DNA from: Ipomoea triloba
Lineage: Eukaryota > Streptophyta > Magnoliopsida > Solanales > Convolvulaceae
DNA: 64,000 bases
Direction of reading: 5' to 3'
Assembly (NCBI RefSeq): GCF_003576645.1
Contig: NC_044930.1
Location: forward strand, 1,678,513 to 1,742,512
Part shown: piece by piece, positions 60,237-64,000 of the stretch
Position numbering within the stretch: the stretch's first letter is position 1
How the letters are laid out: each line of letters starts with the position of its first letter
Translations under genes and position numbers: made by a program
The notes under the pieces: generated by a model
Told to the model about the DNA's origin: nothing
Seen by the model: only the letters and a program-made list of their open reading frames with translations
The model's database searches: none

Positions 60237-60717
60237 CTTGGATTCCAACTTAATCTTGGGGATTGCTCTGTGGATATTGCTGAAGCTTGGGCTGTTCTCA
60301 TGGGCCTAAAGATTGCTTGGCAAAGAGCTGGCACTAATATCATCATCCAAAGCGATTCTAAAAATGTGGTTAAATGGATTAACGACCCTCTTTTCGACGC
60401 TACTGGAGGCGGCACTTTAAACAATATTATTTTTGAGTGCAAAAGTTGGATGAAAAGGAGCTGGAATGTTAAATGTGTTCATGTTTTACGGGAACAAAAC
60501 CAAGTCGCGGACTGGCTGACGAGAAATCAAGGAGCAGATACCAATTTGGTTTTGCTAAACTAGTGCCCAAATACTATTCTTGATGAGTTTGTCCGTAGAG
60601 ATCGTATTGGGGGTCCGGTCGCCCGTGGCGATTAATTTTGTTGTTTTGCTTTCTGGGGCCTTGCCCTTCCCTTTGTTACAAAAAAAAAAAATAATAATAA
60701 TAATAATAATAATAAAA
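60237..60717 (+). mobile_element. 5'-truncated LINE with RNase H domain
   Basis: The 3' terminal 480 bp of a non-LTR retrotransposon: an RNase H frame to 60563 (AEAWAVLMGLKIAW, IIIQSDSKNVVKWI, VHVLREQNQVADWLT, carrying the Glu, Asp and Asp expected of the RNase H core), a short 3' UTR and a tail of A then (AAT)n at 60681-60716. A 9-bp target duplication TTAGAAAAG flanks it (60228-60236 and 60718-60726). Confidence 0.85.
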
Positions 60718-60726
60718 TTAGAAAAG

Positions 60727-61103
60727 TATTCTATCACTTGTGTGACAATTCAGACAAAATAAGAACGTTTATCTTTTATTACTTGTATAACAAAGTTGAG
60801 TATGATGCTTTTGGGTCATAATTTGGCCACCTGGGTATTGCGAAATATTTTGGTGATAATTGATGAATGATGTAAGCAAATTTTTTATATTGTTTAACTA
60901 AAACTTAAAATTTTTACATGTAGTTAATTTTATTTTTTTTAGCATAATGCATTTAGTTTGCAGTGACGGCATCTTATATGTATCGGCCTAAGGTTTACAG
61001 TTGATTAACATGATGAGAAAGAAGCTAACAATATTCTTAAATGTTCGGGTGAGACTTGTTTGCATTTGTTCCTGATTATCAAATTTACAATAGTATAAGA
61101 ATT
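60727..61103. other. F-box 3' flank continued
   Basis: Homologous to the flank after the intact F-box gene (for example GACAATTCAGACAAAAT and GATGCTTTTGGGTCATA, present at 35514-35600 and 60749-60820). No gene. Confidence 0.6.
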
Positions 61104-62186
61104 GAGAAAATTGTCATTTTGGTCCAATGACTATTGTAGTAGTGTTAATTGCTATCCGCGACTTTCAAAAATGTTAATTGCGTACCTTGACTATGCATTT
61201 TTTCTCAATTTTGGTCACGCCGGCCAAATTGCCGGCCAAATGTGACCGGAAAATATTAATAAGCCAAATAAGGAGGGTATTTTAGTCATTTTACTCCACT
61301 TTTCTTTGCCCTCCGACAATCCATTGTTGAAGTTGTCGTCGTCGTCCTTCGATCATCTCCCCATGTTCAGAAATGAAGTGTTTCTTCTTCACAGCACTAT
61401 TCTTCATCATCTCCATGTTGTTTCTCCAACAAATCTCCTTCGCAGATGCCCAGAAAGGAGAAATCAAGATGGCATGAAAGTGAAAATTGATTTGATTTGC
61501 GCACAACATTTATGATCAGACTACAAAAAATAAAATTTGGAACATGGGGAGAAACAAATATTGTAGCCCATAAATGAGAAATTGAGAAGATCTGCACACA
61601 CATCGAAGACATCATACAACAATTGCGATTCAAGTTCTTAGGTCAAAATTTAAAGTGAAGAACACCAATTACAATTGCGACATCATACAGCAATTGCGAC
61701 ATCATACATCGTATGCACGGCGGCGTATCAGTTTTGGCCGAATTTCAATTTTCAATTTCTCCGCCGCCGCCGTCCGCCCGAAAGAATGGGCTGGAGCTTG
61801 AACGACTCGGGAATAATAAACTTGGGAGAGGGCACTTCTTGAGTCTAAGTTATCCTTGGAGCTTAAACATTGGTTGCTGGAAAATCTGGAGATCCAAGAA
61901 ATTTGATAATATTGAGGTTGGCTTTTTTATTTTGTGTTCGATCGCCGGAAAAATATGGGCAGCAGAAACAATCGCCGGAGAAGAAAGAAAAGTGGAGTAA
62001 AATGACTAAAATACCCTCATTATTTGGCTTATTAATATTTTTCGGTCACATTTGGCCGGCAATTTGGCCGGTGTGACCAAAATTGAAAAAAATGCATAGT
62101 CAAGGTACGCAATTAACATTTTTGAAAGTCGCGGATAGCAATTAACACTACTACAATAATCATTGGACCAAAATGGCAATTTTCTC
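61104..62186. mobile_element. Long-TIR Mutator-like element 2
   Basis: 1,083 bp with about 210-bp terminal inverted repeats beginning GAGAAAATTG(T/C)CATTTTGG. A perfect 10-bp target duplication TATAAGAATT lies at 61094-61103 and 62187-62196. TIR blocks such as TTTCAAAAATGTTAATTG and GGCCGGCAATTTGGCCGG are nearly identical in the two arms. The interior (61320-61980) contains CT- and GCC-rich gene-like DNA (CTCCGCCGCCGCCGTCCGCC at 61759) but no transposase, so it is a non-autonomous, possibly Pack-MULE-type element. Confidence 0.88.
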
Positions 62187-62196
62187 TATAAGAATT

Positions 62197-62745
62197 GATT
62201 AAATTTGATCAATTTATTAGTATAAAGTCTATTGTAAAACTTTGATCAATTTTTTAGTATAAAGTCTATTGTAAATATTTTGTGATGATATAATGTGAAC
62301 TAATTAAATTAGGTACATAAACCTAACCATTTGTATTTGTGAACAAGAACATATATAATTATAAGAATATAGTAGAAGCCTCTAATCTCCCTCGCCCAAT
62401 ACCAACACAGCAACACTCATGAAAGCTGGTAATTTTTATTTTTATTTTTAGTTTGTTTCAATAAAAAAATTCAAATAAAATGAATATGGTAGGCATTTTC
62501 CCACGGAATTAAATTCAATTGTATTATATTATTGCTTGTATTCTATACAATCTCATAAATAAATAGTTTAAAATTAACTCACATAATTAAGTCACAACAC
62601 TTCATTAAATATTGTTATTAAATATTATAACAATAATAACAATTAATAAATAATTAAATAATAAGAACACTTATAGCATAATTATCATCAATGTTTATAT
62701 TTGAATTAGAATTTAGAACGAGATTTTGGAGGTAGAGGATTAGGA
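62197..62745. other. AT-rich spacer
   Basis: A short near-duplicate (TTGATCAATTT(A/T)TTAGTATAAAG) occurs at 62206 and 62242. No gene or transposon end recognised. Confidence 0.5.
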
Positions 62746-62883
62746 TTAGGGGTACGATGTAAACAAATCAAATATTTTTAGTTCAATTCGTGATTCGAAT
62801 TCTAATTATTCGAATACGAATCCGAATTCGAATACATATTTCGAATCGAATACGAATGAAAAGTATTTGATTCAAATATATTT

Positions 62884-62947
<64 letters not shown>

Positions 62948-63505
62948 NNNNNNNNNNNNNNNNNNNNNNNNNNNNNNNNNNNNNNNNNNNNNNNNNNNNN
63001 NNGAGAACTTGTAAAAAAAATAAGTTGGGCATTTTGAATTCGAATATTCGAGTCGAACCGAATATATTCGAATAATGTTGTCGAACCGAATACGAATAAA
63101 ATTTTAGATTCGAATATTTATTGAATACGAATAAAATTTTAGATTCGAATATTTATTGAATACAAATATTCGAGTCGAACCGAATATATTTGAATAATGT
63201 TGTCGAATCGAATACGAATAAAATTTTAGATTCGAATATTTATTGAATACGAATTCGGAATAAAATTTTAGATTCGAATATTTATTGAATACGAATTCGA
63301 ATAGTTCTCAAAATAGTCAAATTCGATTGAATACGAATTCGAATAGTTCTCAAAATAGTCAAATTCGAATTGAATACGAATTCGAATAGTTCTCAAATAG
63401 TCAAATTCGAATTGAATACGAATTCGAATAGTTCTCAAAATAGTCAAATTCGAATCGAATAGTTAGATATTTGACTCGATTCGATTCATTTACCTCCCTA
63501 GTTAG
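62746..63505. repeat. TTCGAATA-rich minisatellite element, second copy, with gap
   Basis: Begins near GGGGTACGATGTAAACAAATC and ends ATTCGATTCATTTACCTCCC, so the ends are roughly inverted (MITE-like). The interior has tandem GAATATTTATTGAATACG and roughly 43-bp GAATTCGAATAGTTCTC units matching 32845-33290, plus (TA)n (62886-62947) and a 55-N gap. Confidence 0.75.
62948..63002. other. Assembly gap, 55 N
   Basis: Fifty-five N at the end of a (TA)n run. Confidence 0.98.
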
Positions 63506-63737
63506 AATAGATAATTATACATACTTAGGATTATATTATACATATAAAAATATATTAGGTATAAAATACGCCGTTTAATTTAATAGGCTTTAAAATAAAA
63601 AATCTCCAATCTGCCGATTTCGTGTATATATACACCCCGCCATTGAACTCTTAACCCATAGGCCATAACAACCACAATACCAATTTCAATCGCGCCGAAA
63701 ACCTAACCCTCAACAGACTTACAAATATCTATCACAA

Positions 63738-64000
63738 ATGGAGAATTGCAAATTACCCAGGGATGCGCTGGAGAATTGCAAATTACCCAGGGATGTGCTG
63801 ATCGAGATTTTATCCCGAATATCGGTAAAGGGTTTGATGCGATTTAAATGTGTTTGTAACTTTTTTTATACTTTGATAAAAAGAGATCGTGACTTTATAC
63901 ATAAACACTACGAAATTATTCGGAAAAAAGATGATGATTTTTCTGTTCTAGAGCTTCAAGCTTCTTATTGCTGCCTAGATGGTAATTATTTATATAATTT
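63738..64000 (+). CDS. F-box/FBA gene copy, cut by window end
   Basis: The first 87 codons of a copy almost identical to the intact gene at 33514, including the same 30-bp duplication of codons 2-11, the F-box (LIEILSRISVKGLMRFKCVC) and DDDFSVLELQASYCCLDG. The frame is open to the window edge, so it may be a second working copy. The leader and upstream minisatellite are shared with the 33-kb copy, showing a segmental duplication of at least 1 kb. Confidence 0.88.
   Translation, partial: MENCKLPRDALENCKLPRDVLIEILSRISVKGLMRFKCVCNFFYTLIKRDRDFIHKHYEIIRKKDDDFSVLELQASYCCLDGNYLYN

Noticed and set aside
61306..61633. Three overlapping ORFs in the Mutator-like element
   Set aside because: No conserved domain and no transposase signature; they are kept only as part of the gene-like interior.

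Overview
This is nuclear DNA from a flowering plant: AT-rich, with GT-AG introns of plant type, plant-only gene families (QALGGH zinc finger, IQM, DUF6821, F-box/FBA) and a dense load of plant transposons. A eudicot, probably an asterid, fits best, but the species cannot be read from the sequence. Three runs of N (250 bp, 55 bp and a single base) show it is a draft assembly.

Layout. 1-3.4 kb: two minus-strand housekeeping genes head to tail, a twin-CX9C complex I assembly factor (NDUFAF8-like) and the 5' four exons of the RMC1/Mic1 subunit of the MON1-CCZ1 vacuolar/late-endosome complex. 7.7-8.3 kb: an intronless one-finger C2H2 repressor of the GIS/ZFP8 type. 10.2-32.8 kb: up to four Helitrons in the same (minus) orientation with abutting ends. 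One carries a nearly complete but mutated multi-exon RepHel gene (16.9-22.5 kb); the others carry MITEs, a long-TIR Mutator-like element, helicase remnants and what look like captured host-gene pieces.

33.5-64 kb: four copies of one F-box/FBA gene, all on the plus strand: an intact gene (33.5 kb), a 3' remnant (41.1 kb), a broken full-length copy (58.6 kb) and a copy cut by the window end (63.7 kb). Between copies two and three lies the last exon of an RNase T2 gene of the S-RNase-like class (49.0-49.5 kb) with a damaged active-site block. Two copies of one Copia family converge at 42.6-47.4 kb; a plus-strand Helitron fills 49.9-54.3 kb. A DUF6821 membrane protein gene (54.6-55.3 kb) and a 3'-truncated IQM calmodulin-binding gene (56.8-58.3 kb) follow. 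The last 4 kb hold a 5'-truncated LINE, a 1.1-kb Mutator-like element with a perfect 10-bp target duplication, and the start of a segmental duplication of the F-box unit.

The housekeeping genes are unrelated to one another. The F-box plus T2-RNase association recalls the gene content of RNase-based self-incompatibility loci, but the RNase is a remnant, so this may be a decayed or merely coincidental arrangement.
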